Of a DNA stretch of 64,000 nucleotides, positions 49,837 to 59,453 are shown piece after piece (position 1 is the first letter of the stretch; the number at the start of each line of letters is the position of its first letter). Under the pieces are notes generated by a model. The model saw only the letters and a list, made by a program, of their open reading frames with translations, was not told the origin of the DNA and did not search any database. A program made the position numbers and the translations under genes. Source of the stretch: an uncultured Eubacteriales bacterium (GTDB taxonomy: Bacteria; Bacillota; Clostridia; Oscillospirales; Oscillospiraceae); NCBI GenBank assembly GCA_934572535.1, contig CAKTLJ010000001.1:110480-174479 (forward strand), given 5' to 3'.

Positions 49837-51050
49837 TGTTCGTCACCCTCCTTCCCCGCAGCGGCCTTGGCCACTTTGACTTGCTTTTTCTTTTTGATTT
49901 TTCGGATCATTCCCGCAAACGACAGCTCCTTATCGCCCATGATACCTCTGGAGAAGAAGAGGACGATGATCATGATGACCACGGAGAAGACGACCTTGCG
50001 GAAGCCATCGCGGAAGAAGGGGACCTGGATGCCCGCAACGGAACCGCTGTCCAGGAAGCGCAGCCACCACTCGGAGCTGGCGATGTACAGGAAGGAGGCG
50101 ATGCAGCTGCCGGAGATAGAGCCGATGCCGCCGATGACCACCATGAGGAGGATCTCATAGGTCATGGAGGAACGGAAGGGCGCGGCCTGCACGGTAGTCT
50201 GGTACATGGCCAGCAGCGCGCCGCTCACGCCGGCAAAGAAGCTGGAGATCACGAAGGAGAGCATCTTGTGCTTGAAGAGGTTGACGCCCATGGCCTCCGC
50301 GGCGACCTCATCGTCACGGATGGACTTGAAGGCGCGGCCGTAGGAGGAGTTCACCAGCAGGACAATGATCAGGATACTGAGAGTCGCAATGAAGAAGGGG
50401 AAGATGGTGTCCAGCTGATAGATCATGCCGCCGACCTGGATCTTGATGTTGTGGAAGTTGATGTACTTGCGCAGCAGGTTGGAGCCGTTGGTGATCTTGC
50501 CCAGGCCATCCCACTGGAAGAAGGCGCGGATGATCTCCGCAAAGCCCAGGGTCGCAATGGCCAGGTAGTCGCTCTTCAGACGCAGAACGGGGATGCCGAT
50601 CAGCGCCGCAAAAATTGCCGCCACGGCACCGGCGATGATGATGCAGATGATAGCGCCCAGGAAGGCACCGGCGTTTTCACCCAGCGCGCCGCTGAGCATC
50701 TCAGGGATGGAGAACTGGATGGCGCCACCCTCAAAGTACTGATAAACGGCGGCGTGCTGGGCCTCAGGAATGCAGAAGATCGCATAGGCGTACGCGCCGA
50801 TCAGCATGAAGCCCGCCTGGCCCAGAGAGAACAGGCCCGTAAAGCCGTTCAGAAGGTTCATGGACACGCAGACCAGCGCATAGATCGCGCTCTTTTGCAG
50901 CACCGGGATCAGCATAACGGTGGTGGGGCTGGTGGGGATCGCGTTGTCCAGCGCAAACAAAAAGATGTACAGTGCCGCCAGCAGGACGATGGTAATGATG
51001 GCGCCCGCTTTCTGCTCGGGTGCTGCCTTGGCTTTTAAATTTTTTCCCAT
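49833..51050 (-). CDS. livM: Branched-chain amino acid ABC transporter permease LivM
   Basis: This 405-residue permease has eight to ten hydrophobic segments. YALVCVSMNLLNGFTGLFSLGQAGFM is split over residues 52-77, and LKSDYLAIATLGFAEIIR is the LivM signature region. The C-terminal tail is Lys-rich (KIKKKKQVKVAKAAAGK) and cytoplasmic. The ATG at 51050 has GAGGTG upstream. It starts ten bases after livH. Confidence 0.94.
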   Translation of the reverse strand: MGKNLKAKAAPEQKAGAIITIVLLAALYIFLFALDNAIPTSPTTVMLIPVLQKSAIYALVCVSMNLLNGFTGLFSLGQAGFMLIGAYAYAIFCIPEAQHAAVYQYFEGGAIQFSIPEMLSGALGENAGAFLGAIICIIIAGAVAAIFAALIGIPVLRLKSDYLAIATLGFAEIIRAFFQWDGLGKITNGSNLLRKYINFHNIKIQVGGMIYQLDTIFPFFIATLSILIIVLLVNSSYGRAFKSIRDDEVAAEAMGVNLFKHKMLSFVISSFFAGVSGALLAMYQTTVQAAPFRSSMTYEILLMVVIGGIGSISGSCIASFLYIASSEWWLRFLDSGSVAGIQVPFFRDGFRKVVFSVVIMIIVLFFSRGIMGDKELSFAGMIRKIKKKKQVKVAKAAAGKEGDEQ

Positions 51051-51060
51051 GGTCAACACC

Positions 51061-51948
51061 TCACACCTTATCCGTGGACTTCTCACCGAAGATACCGGTG
51101 GGCTTGACCAGCAGGATGACGATCAGCAGGACGAAGGTGAACGCGTCGGAGAAGACGGTCAGGCCCATGCCCTTGATGATATTCTCGCAAATACCGATGA
51201 TGAACGCGCCGATGACCGCGCCGGGAACCGAGCCGATGCCGCCAAAGACCGCCGCCACGAAGGCCTTCAGGCCGGGCATAGCGCCGGAGGTGGGGACAAC
51301 GGAGGGGTAGTTGGAGAAATACAGCAGGGAGCCGACGGCCGCCAGGAAGCAGCCGATGACGAAGGTCATGCTGATGACGTTGTTGATCTTGATCCCCATG
51401 AGCTCACTGGTCTCGAAGTCTCTGGAGACCGCGCGCATGGCCATGCCGACCTTGGTCTTCTTGATCAGGAAGACCAGGACAAAGACCAGGATCAGGGTCA
51501 GGATGGGGGTGATGACCGTGACCATCTTGGTGGGGGCAGAGCCGATGGTGATGACCTTGGACAGGAAGGGGATGGTGGGATAGATCTGGGGCAGACCGCC
51601 GGTGATATACAGGGCGCAGTTTTGCAGCAGATAGGACACGCCGATGGCGGAGATCATAACCGACATACGGGGCGCCGAACGCAGGGGTTTGTAGGCCACT
51701 TTTTCAATGACCACACCCAAGACGACCGTAAACACCAGCACGAGGATGATGGAAACGTAGATGGGCAGGGACGCCGTTGCATAGACCATGATGAGGCCGG
51801 CCACCATGAACACATCGCCGTGGGCGAAGTTGATCAGGCGAAGGATGCCGTACACCATGGTGTAGCCAATGGCGATCAGCGCATACTGGCCGCCGACGGA
51901 AATACCGGCGAGCAAATATGGCAGATTGGCGGAAATCATTTCAGACAT
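51061..51948 (-). CDS. livH: Branched-chain amino acid ABC transporter permease LivH
   Basis: This 295-residue permease has eight hydrophobic segments. The LivH start GISVGGQYALIAIGYTMVYGILRLINFAHGD (split over residues 15-45) and the loop AVSRDFETSELMGIKINNVI mark the family. AAGGAG is 11 bases before the ATG. It is preceded by a 222-base leader after livJ with two inverted repeats. Confidence 0.95.
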   Translation of the reverse strand: MSEMISANLPYLLAGISVGGQYALIAIGYTMVYGILRLINFAHGDVFMVAGLIMVYATASLPIYVSIILVLVFTVVLGVVIEKVAYKPLRSAPRMSVMISAIGVSYLLQNCALYITGGLPQIYPTIPFLSKVITIGSAPTKMVTVITPILTLILVFVLVFLIKKTKVGMAMRAVSRDFETSELMGIKINNVISMTFVIGCFLAAVGSLLYFSNYPSVVPTSGAMPGLKAFVAAVFGGIGSVPGAVIGAFIIGICENIIKGMGLTVFSDAFTFVLLIVILLVKPTGIFGEKSTDKV

Positions 51949-52014
51949 TGCAGTCTATTCTCCTTCTCTCTTTAAGTTTTGGAACGCATCAATCCGTTTC
52001 ACGGAAGGTTCTGT

Positions 52015-52120
52015 GGAACGCATTCATACGTTCCCTTCCTAGGGAAAACACGCTCTGGACGGAAGAATCTGTCGAATCCAGAAGGACAGCCGTGGCGGGA
52101 GCACCTGGTACCCCCGCCAC
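52015..52120 (-). promoter_or_regulatory. Hairpins in the livJ-livH gap
   Basis: GTGGCGGG (52092-52099) pairs with CCCGCCAC (52113-52120), and GGAACG-N8-CGTTCC (52015-52034) forms a smaller stem. The sequence TGGAACGCAT occurs at both 51980 and 52014. Neither hairpin has a U-tract. They may protect the livJ message or partly attenuate livHMGF, a common way to make more binding protein than permease. Confidence 0.5.
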
Positions 52121-52170
52121 AGACTGACTAGACTCGTTGAATGGGCTGTATGGAAGAAATACAGCGAAAA

Positions 52171-53373
52171 TTACTCGACGCCCTGAACGGCAACGAAGTC
52201 CCAAACGTTGTCGGTCACATTGGCAGTCTTGATGAAGGCGCTGTCACGAATCGCATCGCCAGTCTCATTGAATGCAATGGAGCCGGAAACGCCGGTGTAG
52301 GTGACGTTGGGCAGAGCTGCCATCACAGCTGCGGGATCAGCGGAGGCAGCGGCCTTGATCGCTTCCAGCGCGGTGAAGTATGCATCGTAACCCATGACGG
52401 TAACAGCAGCCAGCATGTCGTTGCCGCCGTTGTTGGACAGGTTGGCGGAGTCGCCGTTGATCCACTCCTTGATGCCTGCTTCAAAGTCGGGGTCGCCGCC
52501 CTCAGCATAGAAGGTGGAAACATAGATCTCCAGGTTCTTACCCTGTGCAGCGCCCAGGATCACGTTGGAGTCCCAGGTGTCGGGAGCCAGCAGAGGCATG
52601 GTGATGCCCTTAGCGGCAGCCTGCTCAACGATCAGCTGTGCGTAGCTGATGGAGGTGGGAGCGAAGATCACGTCGCAGCCAGCGTTCTTTGCGTTGGTCA
52701 GGTAGGAGTTGAAGTCGGAGTTGTTCTCGGGGAAGGACTCGACGACGCACTCAATGCCTGCTGCCTCGGCAGCCTGCTTGAAGTAGTTCATCAGGCCCTG
52801 GTCATAGTCGTTGCCCAGCTGGCCCAGGCAGTAGACCTTGGTCGCATTCAGCTCGTCCTTTGCAAAGTTTGCCAGGACGGTGCCCTGGAAGGGATCCAGG
52901 AAGCAGATGCGGAAGTAGTGGTCGTTGCCCTCGGTGACCTGGGGGTTGGTGCAGGTAACGCCCATGGCGGGGATGCCAGCCTGCGCGAAGGTCTCGGACG
53001 CAGCGATGGACACGCCGGAGCCATAGGAACCCAGGATGATGGAGGGGTTCTTGGAGATCAGGGTCTTTGCTGCGGAGACGGCCTTGTCGTTAGAGGACTC
53101 GTTATCCGCGATGGCCAGCTTGACGTTGTAGGTCTTGCCGTCGATCTCCACGGTGGGGGCGACATAGTTTGCGTACTGCATACCCAGGATCTCCTGCTTG
53201 CCGCCTGCGCCGTTGTCGCCGGTCTGGGGCTCGAACACGCCGATGGTGATGGTATCCCCGCTGGCAGCAGCGGTATCGCCATCTCCGGCGGGCTGGGGAT
53301 CCGCAGCGGTGCCGCAGGCGCACAGGGCGAGCGCCATGCAGCCAGCAAGCAAGAGTGCAAGAATCTTCTTCAT
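52171..53373 (-). CDS. livJ: Branched-chain amino acid-binding lipoprotein
   Basis: This 400-residue receptor lipoprotein has lipobox LCAC (Cys20) and a Peripla_BP_6 fold. TITIGVFEPQTGDNGAGGKQ opens the mature domain; TLISKNPSIILGSYGSGVSIAASE and VYCLGQLGNDYDQGL fit the leucine/isoleucine/valine-binding group. It is the first gene of the operon, with AAGGAGG before the ATG at 53373. Substrates other than branched-chain amino acids are possible. Confidence 0.92.
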   Translation of the reverse strand: MKKILALLLAGCMALALCACGTAADPQPAGDGDTAAASGDTITIGVFEPQTGDNGAGGKQEILGMQYANYVAPTVEIDGKTYNVKLAIADNESSNDKAVSAAKTLISKNPSIILGSYGSGVSIAASETFAQAGIPAMGVTCTNPQVTEGNDHYFRICFLDPFQGTVLANFAKDELNATKVYCLGQLGNDYDQGLMNYFKQAAEAAGIECVVESFPENNSDFNSYLTNAKNAGCDVIFAPTSISYAQLIVEQAAAKGITMPLLAPDTWDSNVILGAAQGKNLEIYVSTFYAEGGDPDFEAGIKEWINGDSANLSNNGGNDMLAAVTVMGYDAYFTALEAIKAAASADPAAVMAALPNVTYTGVSGSIAFNETGDAIRDSAFIKTANVTDNVWDFVAVQGVE

Positions 53374-53446
53374 AGTTTTTACCTCCTTAAATTTGTTAGA
53401 GAGTCCGCCGTAAGCGGACACATGTTTTTCTCTAACATTGCTATCT

Positions 53447-53475
53447 AGTTTACTATAATTTCACCGTTTTTGCAA
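53447..53475 (-). promoter_or_regulatory. Promoter for the liv operon
   Basis: On the minus strand TTGCAA (53470-53475), a 17-base spacer and TAAACT (53447-53452). The leader contains a GTCCGC/GCGGAC hairpin (53403-53419). Confidence 0.65.
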
Positions 53476-53542
53476 CTTGTTTTTACGATTTCACGATACC
53501 TCGCGCAAAATATTCTCTTGAGGGAAGGATCTCTTCCCGGAT

Positions 53543-56293
53543 TTAGGGGGCGAGGCGGACGGTGCTGCTGCCGCCGCGGGTCTTGGAGACCACGATCTGC
53601 CGGTCGATCCGCGCCTTCAAAGACGAGACGTGGGAGATGATCCCCACCAGCTTATTCCCCTCCGTGAGGCCGTTCAGCGTGCGCACGGCCTGCTCCAGGG
53701 CCTCGTCATCCAAGGAGCCGAAGCCCTCATCGACAAAGAGGGCGTCCAGGCGGATGCCCCCGGCCGCCGCCTGCATCTCGTCGGCCAGCCCCAGCGCCAA
53801 AGCCAGAGACGCCTGGAAGGACTCCCCGCCGGACAGGGTCTTGACGCTTCGTTCCGCGCCCTTGTAGTGGTCGAGTACGTTCAGCTCCAATCCGCTTCGG
53901 CCGCGCTGATCCGCCGCCTCGCGCCGCCGCCGCAGCTCGTACCGTCCGCTGGTCATGGTCATGAGGCGGACGTTGGCCCGGGCCAGGATGCGCTCAAACC
54001 ACGTCATCTGGATATAGGTTTCCAGCATGATCTTGTCCTTGCCCGCCACCGTTCCGTTGGCCGTGTTGGACAGCGCCCGTACCCAGGTCCACCGCCGCTC
54101 GGTCTCCTTCCGCTTCTCCATCTCGCGGGAAATGCCCTCCCTGGCCCGCCGATTGGCATCCGCCTCGGTGACATGTGCCTCCCGGGCCGCCACGTTGCGC
54201 TGCTGTTTGGCGCGGAGGTCGTCTGCCCACTGTTTCAGGACCTCCAATTTCTCGTCCTCTTCGCCCCGAAGCTGTTCCTCCAAGGTCTTGACCTTGGTCT
54301 CCACCTGGGCAAGCTCACGGCAACAGGCCTCGTAGGCCTCCTTGGCCTCGGCCAAGGCCTGCTCCCCCGCCTGGAGCGTGGTTTGCAGGGCTTCGATGCG
54401 CGCCTCCGCCGCCTGACGGGTCGGAAACTCCAGGCGCTCCGCCTGCTTTTCCAACTGGGCCGTGAGGGACGTCAGCCGCGCCTCCAGCCCGGCCCGCACC
54501 GTTTCCGCCTCCAGCACCCTCTGCTGGTTTTGCGTCTCCTGCGCCTCCAACTGGGGGATCGCTTCCTCCACCTGTCCGCGCCGCGCCAGCCTGCGCTCCA
54601 AATGGGCCTCCTCCGCGCGGAGGCTCTCCGCTTCCGCTTGCAGCGCCTCGACTGCCTGGCTCAGGCGGGTCGGCAGGTCATCAACGGTGGTCTCTCCAAA
54701 GAGCGCGCCTGCCCAGTCCCGGAGCTGCCGCCGCGCCTCTTCGCCGCGCTCCCGCGCAAGGCCAGAGGCCTGGCTGGCCTGAGCGGCGGCGGCTTCCAGC
54801 CGCTCGGTCTCGCCCTTCTGCTCCTCCAGCGCCTCCTTGGTCGGTGTCTCTCCGGCGCAAACCGCCGGGGCCGGATGGTGGAGCGAGCCGCACACCGGGC
54901 ACGGCTCCCCTTCCCGCAAAAAGCTGGCCAGGTAGCCCGCCTGCCCATCCAGGAAGGCCCGCTCCAAGCGGATGTAGGCCCGCCGGGCCGTCTCCGCCTC
55001 CTCCGCCGCAGCCACGTACTCTTCCAGCGCGTCCCGCTGGGCCGTTTCCTGCCGAGTGCAGCGCTCAAGCAGCGTTTGCAGCTTTTCCAGCCCGGCTTCC
55101 TTGGTCTCCGCATCCTCTTTCCGCCGCCGGAGGACCTCCGCCTGCTGCGGCAGGCCTTCCAGCCCGGCCAACTCCCTGCGAAGGGCTTCCAGCTCTTCGT
55201 GAAAGGTCCGGGCCTGTTCCGCCGCTGCTCCGGCCGCCTTCTCCGTCTTGGCCAGCGCGGCCCTGCTCTCCTTCTCCTGCTCGCACAGCGCCTCCCGTTC
55301 CTCATAGGCGGGCAGCTGGCGGGTGCGGGTCTCGATCTCCACGGCCAGCTGTTTCAGCGCCTGCTCTTCTCCTTGGGCGTGCTCCCACTGCTGCCGCAGT
55401 TCCTCCTGCCGCGCAGTCAATCCCGGCAGACGTGCCCGCGCCTGGTTCCAGTCCTGCCGGGCTTTTTCCCGGGTCTCCTCCTTCCCGATGCGGCGGTCCA
55501 GGTACTCCAGTTCCTGGCGGAGCAGCCCTTCCTCGCGCTCCAACGCCTTCAACGCCTTGTCCGTGCGGGACAAGAAGGTATCCAGCAGAGGCAGGACGTC
55601 CTCGGAGGCCACAGCCTCCTCCCAGTGTTCCCGCTCGTCCTCCGGCGGGCGAACGCTGTCGATGTGCTGGCGGATGCGCTCGGACAGGGCTTCGTAGGCA
55701 AGCTTCTGCTTTCCGGCCTCGGCCTTTAAGGTCTCCTGGAGCTGCTGGTAGGGTCTGGTGTGGAAGATCTCCCGAAAGATCTTGCTCCTCTCCTCGGTTT
55801 TGGCCAAAAGCAGGTTCAGGAACTCCCCTTGCGCGATCATGGCGACCCGGGAAAACTGCGCCTGATCCAGGCCCACGACCTCACAGACGGCCTTGGTCAC
55901 GTCCCGTATACCGGTCACCGGCTCCCGGCCATCGAAAAAGGTCAGCAGAGCGTCCGCCTTTTCCGTGACCAGCTTGTCCCCCCGCTTTGCCGGGCGGAGA
56001 TACTCCGGATTCCGGCGGACCCGATAGGTCTGCTCCCCGCACTGAAACAGCATCTCCACAAAGGTGGGCGCGGCAGGCTGGGCATAGCTGCTGCGGAGCA
56101 TGGACGGCTCCCGGTTCGAGCCACTGGCCTCGCCATAGAGCGCAAAGGTGATGGCGTCAAAAATACTGGTCTTTCCCGCGCCGGTGTCCCCGGTGATGAG
56201 GTAGAGGCCCCGCTGGCCCAGGCGCGAAAAATCCACCGTGACCTCGTCCCCGTAGGGGCCGAAGGCGGACATCGTCAAGGTGATCGGTCTCAT
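53543..56293 (-). CDS. sbcC: Exonuclease subunit SbcC
   Basis: This 916-residue SMC-like ATPase works with SbcD to open hairpins and degrade palindromic or protein-blocked ends. Walker A GDTGAGKTSIFDAI is near residue 34. Two long coiled-coil arms flank the zinc hook CPVC near residue 464 (EPCPVCGSLHHP). The C-terminal half has TLSGGESFQASLALAL and the Walker B/D-loop LFVDEGFGSLDDEAL. The start at 56293 overlaps the sbcD stop as ATGA; a 10-codon upstream extension is rejected. Confidence 0.96.
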   Translation of the reverse strand: MRPITLTMSAFGPYGDEVTVDFSRLGQRGLYLITGDTGAGKTSIFDAITFALYGEASGSNREPSMLRSSYAQPAAPTFVEMLFQCGEQTYRVRRNPEYLRPAKRGDKLVTEKADALLTFFDGREPVTGIRDVTKAVCEVVGLDQAQFSRVAMIAQGEFLNLLLAKTEERSKIFREIFHTRPYQQLQETLKAEAGKQKLAYEALSERIRQHIDSVRPPEDEREHWEEAVASEDVLPLLDTFLSRTDKALKALEREEGLLRQELEYLDRRIGKEETREKARQDWNQARARLPGLTARQEELRQQWEHAQGEEQALKQLAVEIETRTRQLPAYEEREALCEQEKESRAALAKTEKAAGAAAEQARTFHEELEALRRELAGLEGLPQQAEVLRRRKEDAETKEAGLEKLQTLLERCTRQETAQRDALEEYVAAAEEAETARRAYIRLERAFLDGQAGYLASFLREGEPCPVCGSLHHPAPAVCAGETPTKEALEEQKGETERLEAAAAQASQASGLARERGEEARRQLRDWAGALFGETTVDDLPTRLSQAVEALQAEAESLRAEEAHLERRLARRGQVEEAIPQLEAQETQNQQRVLEAETVRAGLEARLTSLTAQLEKQAERLEFPTRQAAEARIEALQTTLQAGEQALAEAKEAYEACCRELAQVETKVKTLEEQLRGEEDEKLEVLKQWADDLRAKQQRNVAAREAHVTEADANRRAREGISREMEKRKETERRWTWVRALSNTANGTVAGKDKIMLETYIQMTWFERILARANVRLMTMTSGRYELRRRREAADQRGRSGLELNVLDHYKGAERSVKTLSGGESFQASLALALGLADEMQAAAGGIRLDALFVDEGFGSLDDEALEQAVRTLNGLTEGNKLVGIISHVSSLKARIDRQIVVSKTRGGSSTVRLAP

Positions 56294-57426
56294 GGCTCTC
56301 CCTCCCAAATGCGCTCCATGCACCCCAGGAGAAAGTCCTCCTGCTCCTGGCTCATGGGTCGGTTGTTTTGCAGCTCGTAAAACGCCTGAAAGAGCGCCAA
56401 GGGAGATCGCGTTTCCGGCTGTTCCGCCGCCCCGATCTCCTGACTGCTCTGGGTGCGCAGGTTGTCATAGCTCAGCTTCATCACGTTGGGATAGATGGCC
56501 CGCAGCCGCCCCATGGCTTCCGGCACATCCTCCTGGTCGGTGAGGATCACGTGGAGATAGTCCTCCGTGCTGCTCCCCTCGTAAAAGGAGCGCGCGGTCA
56601 CCTCGTCGTAGGTCCCACGGATCTCCCTTAGATCCCGAAGCGGCTGGAGGGGAACGGTGCGGACCGTGACCTTCCCCTTCTCCCCAAACTCCACCAAGCA
56701 GGCGGACTTCTGGTGGCGGCACTCGGAAAAGGAGTATTTCAGCGGGGTCCCGCAGTAGCGCAGGGTCTCCCGCCCGATCTGCTGGGGGCCATGGAGGTGG
56801 CCCAGGGCCACATAGTCAAAGGCATCGAAAATGTGGGCGCTGATCTGGTCCAGGCCGCCCACGGAGAGTTCCTCCGACTCACAGGTCCTCCCGCCCACCA
56901 CGAACTGATGGGCCACCAGAACATTTCGCTGGGTCCGATCAATCTCCCATCGAGCGATGGCATAGGCGACCGCGTCCTCATAGCTGCTCACCTCCGCCTC
57001 GGGAGAAACATGCCGGAGAAGGGCGGGCTTCAGATAGGGCAGCAGATAGATGTTCAGGGGGCCATGGGCATCCCGGAGAACGATCGGCGCCCGCGCGTCC
57101 TGGTAGAGGGCCGCCAGATGGATCCCCGTCTCCTCCATGAGGCGGCTGCCAAAGTTCAGCCGCTCCGGAGAGTCATGGTTGCCGCTGATGGCAAAGACCG
57201 GGATGTTCGCCCGGGACAGGCCCGTGAAAAACTCGTCCACCAGGCTCACCGCCTCTGCCGGGGGAACGGGCTTATCGTAGAGGTCTCCCGCCAAGAGGAC
57301 ACCGTCCACACTTTCTTCGATGGCCAGCGCCTGCAACTTATTTAATATGTAGCGTTGGTCGTCCAGCATGGAATATTCATTGACCCGCTTTCCCACGTGC
57401 AGGTCCGAAAGATGGAGGAGTTTCAT
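56290..57426 (-). CDS. sbcD: Exonuclease subunit SbcD
   Basis: This 378-residue Mre11-type metallophosphoesterase is the nuclease of the SbcCD complex. Metal-binding motifs are LSDLHVG, LLAGDLYD, SGNHDSPERL and GHLHGPQQ, all intact. GGAAAGGAG precedes the ATG. The operon order sbcD-sbcC with a 4-base overlap is canonical. Confidence 0.96.
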   Translation of the reverse strand: MKLLHLSDLHVGKRVNEYSMLDDQRYILNKLQALAIEESVDGVLLAGDLYDKPVPPAEAVSLVDEFFTGLSRANIPVFAISGNHDSPERLNFGSRLMEETGIHLAALYQDARAPIVLRDAHGPLNIYLLPYLKPALLRHVSPEAEVSSYEDAVAYAIARWEIDRTQRNVLVAHQFVVGGRTCESEELSVGGLDQISAHIFDAFDYVALGHLHGPQQIGRETLRYCGTPLKYSFSECRHQKSACLVEFGEKGKVTVRTVPLQPLRDLREIRGTYDEVTARSFYEGSSTEDYLHVILTDQEDVPEAMGRLRAIYPNVMKLSYDNLRTQSSQEIGAAEQPETRSPLALFQAFYELQNNRPMSQEQEDFLLGCMERIWEGEP

Positions 57427-57479
57427 CCGCAGCGCTCCTTTCCTGATCCAGGTTTGTTGCTTGGGGCCCCACCGGGGCC

Positions 57480-57514
57480 CGGAGAAACGAAGAGGACTGC
57501 CTTGGCGGCAGTCC
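57480..57514 (-). terminator. Terminator after ridA
   Basis: GGACTGCC (57494-57501) with GGCAGTCC (57507-57514), followed on the minus strand by TCTTCGTTTC. Confidence 0.7.
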
Positions 57515-57545
57515 CCCTTCTATGCGCGTTTTCCGCGCGGCCCAA

Positions 57546-57917
57546 TTATTTTGCCGCGATCACTTCGATCTCCACCAGCGCGTCCTTGGGCAGATGTGCC
57601 ACAGCAAAGCAGGAGCGGGCAGGCTTGCTCTTGACAAAGTAGCGGGAATAGATCTCGTTGAACAGGGAGAAGTCCTCCATGCTCTTCAGGTAGCAGGTGG
57701 TCTTCACCACGTGGTCCAGGGTCAGCCCGGCTGCCTTCAGGACCGCCGTCACATTCTCCAAAGCCTGGACGGTCTGCGCTGCCATGTTGTGCGCCAATGC
57801 GCCGGTGTCGGGAATGATACCCAGCTGACCGGAGGTGAAAACAAATCCATTGACCTCAATGGCCTGAGAATAGGGACCAATGGCTGCGGGTGCCTTGTCG
57901 GTGTGCAGAATTTCCAT
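57546..57917 (-). CDS. ridA: RidA family enamine/imine deaminase
   Basis: This 123-residue trimer-forming enzyme hydrolyses reactive 2-aminoacrylate and similar imines released by PLP enzymes. APAAIGPYSQAIEVNGFVFTSGQL is split over residues 9-32. The substrate-binding Arg occurs in the C-terminal RSCFAVAHLPKDALVEIE region, RidA subgroup. It lies 47 bases behind a MalY-type PLP lyase that could produce exactly such intermediates, so the pairing makes metabolic sense. Confidence 0.93.
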   Translation of the reverse strand: MEILHTDKAPAAIGPYSQAIEVNGFVFTSGQLGIIPDTGALAHNMAAQTVQALENVTAVLKAAGLTLDHVVKTTCYLKSMEDFSLFNEIYSRYFVKSKPARSCFAVAHLPKDALVEIEVIAAK

Positions 57918-57964
57918 ACTAAGTTTCCTTTCTTTGCTGAATGTATTTCTTATGTCCCGGGCAG

Positions 57965-59161
57965 TCAGGTTCCCCGGACGGCTTGCAATGCTGCTGTGAT
58001 CTGGTCCGCCGCCCGCTGGATGGTCTGCCAGGGCGCCGCCAGGTTCAGACGGATATGAGCGTCGTCAGATCGTTCGTTTTCCGGGAAGAACCAGTGTCCG
58101 TAGTCCGGCGCGATGGCGCACTGGTTTTGGACGAAGGCGTGAAGGTCCTGGCGGGAGATCATGCCGCCAAAATCGACCCACATGAGATAGGTCCCCTCCA
58201 ACGGCGAGACCGTAACGCCCTCAAACGGGGACAGGGCTCGGCACATGCGCTGGTAATTGCCCTGGACCTCCGCCAGGACAGCGTCCAGCCAAGCCTCGCC
58301 GCCTTCAAAGGCCGCCGCGACCGCGACAAAATCCAGGGTGCTTCCCAGTCCGGTCCCGAGCGTCTTCTCGAATGCGTCAAACTTCTCCCGCTGCGCCTCC
58401 TCCGGAAGCACCAGCACGGAGTTCTTCATGCCGGCCAGGTTGAAGGTCTTGCTGGCGGAGAAAAAGGTGATGGGCTTATGCTCCCCCTCCCACAGGCTGG
58501 CCGCCGGGATGTGGGTGTGACCGGGCATAATGAGGTCGTGATGGATCTCGTCCGCCACCACCTGCACGCCATGACGGCGGCAGCAGGCCAGCATCCCCTC
58601 CAGCTCCGCCCGGCTCCAAACGCGACCCACCGGATTGTGGGGCGAGCAGAGAAGGAAGATCTTCACCGCGTTGTCAAGCAGTCTTTGCTCAAAGTCTGCC
58701 AGATCCACGGTATAGACCCCGTTTTCCTGGCGGAGGGGCTGATAGACCGCCTTCCGGCCGGTGTGACCGATGACCCGGTAGAAGGGATAATAGACCGGCG
58801 TTTGGACCATGATGGCATCCCCTGGCTGGGTCAGGGCCTGCACCAGATGGAAGAGGCCGGACACCACGCCGGAGGTGCTTCGGAGCCATTCTCGTTCCAG
58901 ATGGTTGTTATGGCGGCGCTTTTCCCAGGCTAAAATGCTCTCATAGTAGCGGTCCGGGACCTGATAGTAGCCGAACACGCCCTGGTCCACCGCTTGGCGA
59001 AGGGCCTGACGCACACACTGGGGCGCTTTGAAATCCATGTCCGCCACCCACATGGGCAGCAGGTCTTCCTGATGAAAGGTCTCCCACAGGGAATCCCACT
59101 TGGCGCAGTCCGTATGTCTCCGGTCGAGCAAGCGAATTTCCTGTATCAGCGTCTCGTCCAT
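57965..59161 (-). CDS. MalY/PatB family PLP-dependent C-S lyase
   Basis: This 398-residue fold-type I aminotransferase-like enzyme resembles MalY/PatB cystathionine beta-lyases, which release thiol, pyruvate and ammonia. The opening DRRHTDCAKWDSL and LPMWVADMDFKAP are hallmarks of the group. The PLP lysine lies in TFFSASKTFNLAGMKN, and the aspartate partner in VVADEIHHDLI. The strong promoter and GAGGAGG ribosome site are just upstream. It is followed by ridA, which would detoxify the aminoacrylate formed. Confidence 0.9.
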   Translation of the reverse strand: MDETLIQEIRLLDRRHTDCAKWDSLWETFHQEDLLPMWVADMDFKAPQCVRQALRQAVDQGVFGYYQVPDRYYESILAWEKRRHNNHLEREWLRSTSGVVSGLFHLVQALTQPGDAIMVQTPVYYPFYRVIGHTGRKAVYQPLRQENGVYTVDLADFEQRLLDNAVKIFLLCSPHNPVGRVWSRAELEGMLACCRRHGVQVVADEIHHDLIMPGHTHIPAASLWEGEHKPITFFSASKTFNLAGMKNSVLVLPEEAQREKFDAFEKTLGTGLGSTLDFVAVAAAFEGGEAWLDAVLAEVQGNYQRMCRALSPFEGVTVSPLEGTYLMWVDFGGMISRQDLHAFVQNQCAIAPDYGHWFFPENERSDDAHIRLNLAAPWQTIQRAADQITAALQAVRGT

Positions 59162-59188
59162 GCCGTTCCCTCCTCTTCATTTTTTCAA

Positions 59189-59217
59189 ATTGTACCCCAC
59201 CTTTTCAGCCGATGCAA
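59189..59217 (-). promoter_or_regulatory. Promoter for the malY-like gene and ridA
   Basis: On the minus strand TTGCAT (59212-59217), a 17-base spacer and TACAAT (59189-59194). Confidence 0.7.
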
Positions 59218-59332
59218 GGGACATTCCCATTTCTGGAAAAACCTTGGGCAGGAAGCCAAAACCGCCCCGGTTTCCTTCTCTGCCTTGTTTCATTCTGACG
59301 AGAAAAAAACTGGGATTTCAAGCACTCTTCCC

Positions 59333-59361
59333 TTGCTGTCCTGCACCGCCTGTGATACAAT
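59333..59361 (+). promoter_or_regulatory. Promoter for proC
   Basis: TTGCTG (59333-59338), a 17-base spacer and TACAAT (59356-59361). Confidence 0.65.
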
Positions 59362-59453
59362 GACACCGTAAAATTTTTCCTGCGGCCGTTTTTCTCTGAA
59401 AGACAAAGGGCCGTGGGACAACACACACGACGACAAGAATAGGAGTGATTTCC

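Noticed and set aside
51980-52034. TGGAACGCAT repeats as an attachment site
   Set aside because: No integrase or mobile cargo lies nearby; better explained as leader structure of the liv operon.
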